NCBI GenBank assembly: GCA_029880625.1
Contig: JAOUOA010000176.1
Span: 1-6,339, forward strand
Source: Spirochaetia bacterium
Lineage (GTDB): Bacteria > Spirochaetota > Leptospiria > Leptospirales > Leptonemataceae
DNA: 6,339 nucleotides
Reading direction: 5' to 3'
The position numbers and the translations under genes are program-made. Positions 6,168-6,339 of the stretch are shown piece by piece (position 1 is the first letter of the stretch; each line of letters starts with the position of its first letter). The notes under the pieces were generated by a model. The model was not told where the DNA came from. It saw nothing but the letters and a program-made list of their open reading frames with translations, and did not search any database.

Positions 6168-6339
6168 TTATTTTTCGCGACCCTGAACCAACAGGGATTT
6201 TATCAAAATTGAATTCATTGCCATCATTAAAAAAACAAAACTAAAAAAAACAGCCAGCCTGAGATAGACTGTCCATACACTTCCGTTTATGACGAAAAAA
6301 CCTGAAATAACATCAAAGAATGCAAAAGAAAACATTACC
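6168..6339 (-). CDS. Unidentified hydrophobic membrane protein, C-terminal end (partial at right edge)
   Basis: The minus strand is open from the right edge to a TAA at 6170-6168, giving 56 residues. Two hydrophobic stretches are visible: VMFSFAFFDVISGFFVI, then VYLRLAVFFSFVFLMMAMNSILI, followed by a short basic tail KSLLVQGREK. This looks like the last two helices of an integral membrane protein with a cytoplasmic C-terminus. I do not recognise the family. The ATG codon at 6335-6333 could start a complete 55-residue protein, but its ribosome site lies beyond or at the edge and cannot be judged. It converges on ccoH with one base between the stop codons. Confidence is limited by length. Confidence 0.55.
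   Translation of the reverse strand, partial: VMFSFAFFDVISGFFVINGSVWTVYLRLAVFFSFVFLMMAMNSILIKSLLVQGREK
6181..6196 (+). terminator. Weak hairpin after ccoH, possible terminator
   Basis: CCCTG (6181-6185) pairs with CAGGG (6192-6196) across a six-base loop and is followed by ATTTTAT. It lies 14 bp after the ccoH stop, inside the convergent reading frame. The five-pair stem and broken T-run make it a weak candidate. Confidence 0.35.

Noticed and set aside
1..6339. tRNA, rRNA, CRISPR array, insertion sequence or attachment site
   Set aside because: No cloverleaf, regularly spaced repeats, transposase or terminal inverted repeats were seen; nearly the whole window is explained by oxidase genes.

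Overview
The window carries a nearly complete gene set for a cbb3-type (C-family) haem-copper cytochrome c oxidase, the high-affinity terminal oxidase of microaerobic respiration, with its assembly factors. It suggests a Gram-negative bacterium with low-to-moderate GC (roughly 40% by eye) living at low or fluctuating oxygen. ccoN and ccoO are separate genes, unlike the fused form common in Bacteroidetes. The genus cannot be fixed from this sequence; a spirochaete such as a Leptospira relative is possible but is only a guess.

Layout: on the minus strand, 1048 to beyond the left edge is the N-terminal part of ccoI (fixI), the copper-exporting P-type ATPase that supplies copper for CcoN. A 223-bp divergent intergenic region (1049-1271) follows. 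It holds a perfect 16-bp palindrome matching the core of an FNR/FixK-type site, a possible promoter, a second perfect 14-bp palindrome embedded in three AAATTTC repeats, and a 7-bp tandem duplication. On the plus strand a tightly packed operon runs ccoN (1272-2681), ccoO (2694-3365), ccoQ (3365-3517, 50 aa) and ccoP (3517-4047). The last two start codons each overlap the preceding stop as TGATG. A 249-bp gap (4048-4296) contains a strong hairpin after ccoP and another perfect 14-bp palindrome. Then come ccoG (4297-5670) and ccoH (5654-6166), which overlap by 17 bp. A convergent minus-strand reading frame for a hydrophobic protein ends at 6168, only one base after ccoH, and runs off or nearly off the right edge.

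Together, CcoN is the catalytic subunit (haem b, haem b3, CuB), CcoO and CcoP are membrane-anchored c-type cytochromes that deliver electrons, CcoQ is a small stabilising subunit, CcoI exports copper, CcoG is a polyferredoxin-like copper-handling protein, and CcoH is an assembly/stability factor. ccoS is not in the window.

The system is recognisable, not a new class. Its most notable features are a short CcoP with one haem-c motif instead of the usual two, and the cluster of palindromes in the two intergenic gaps.
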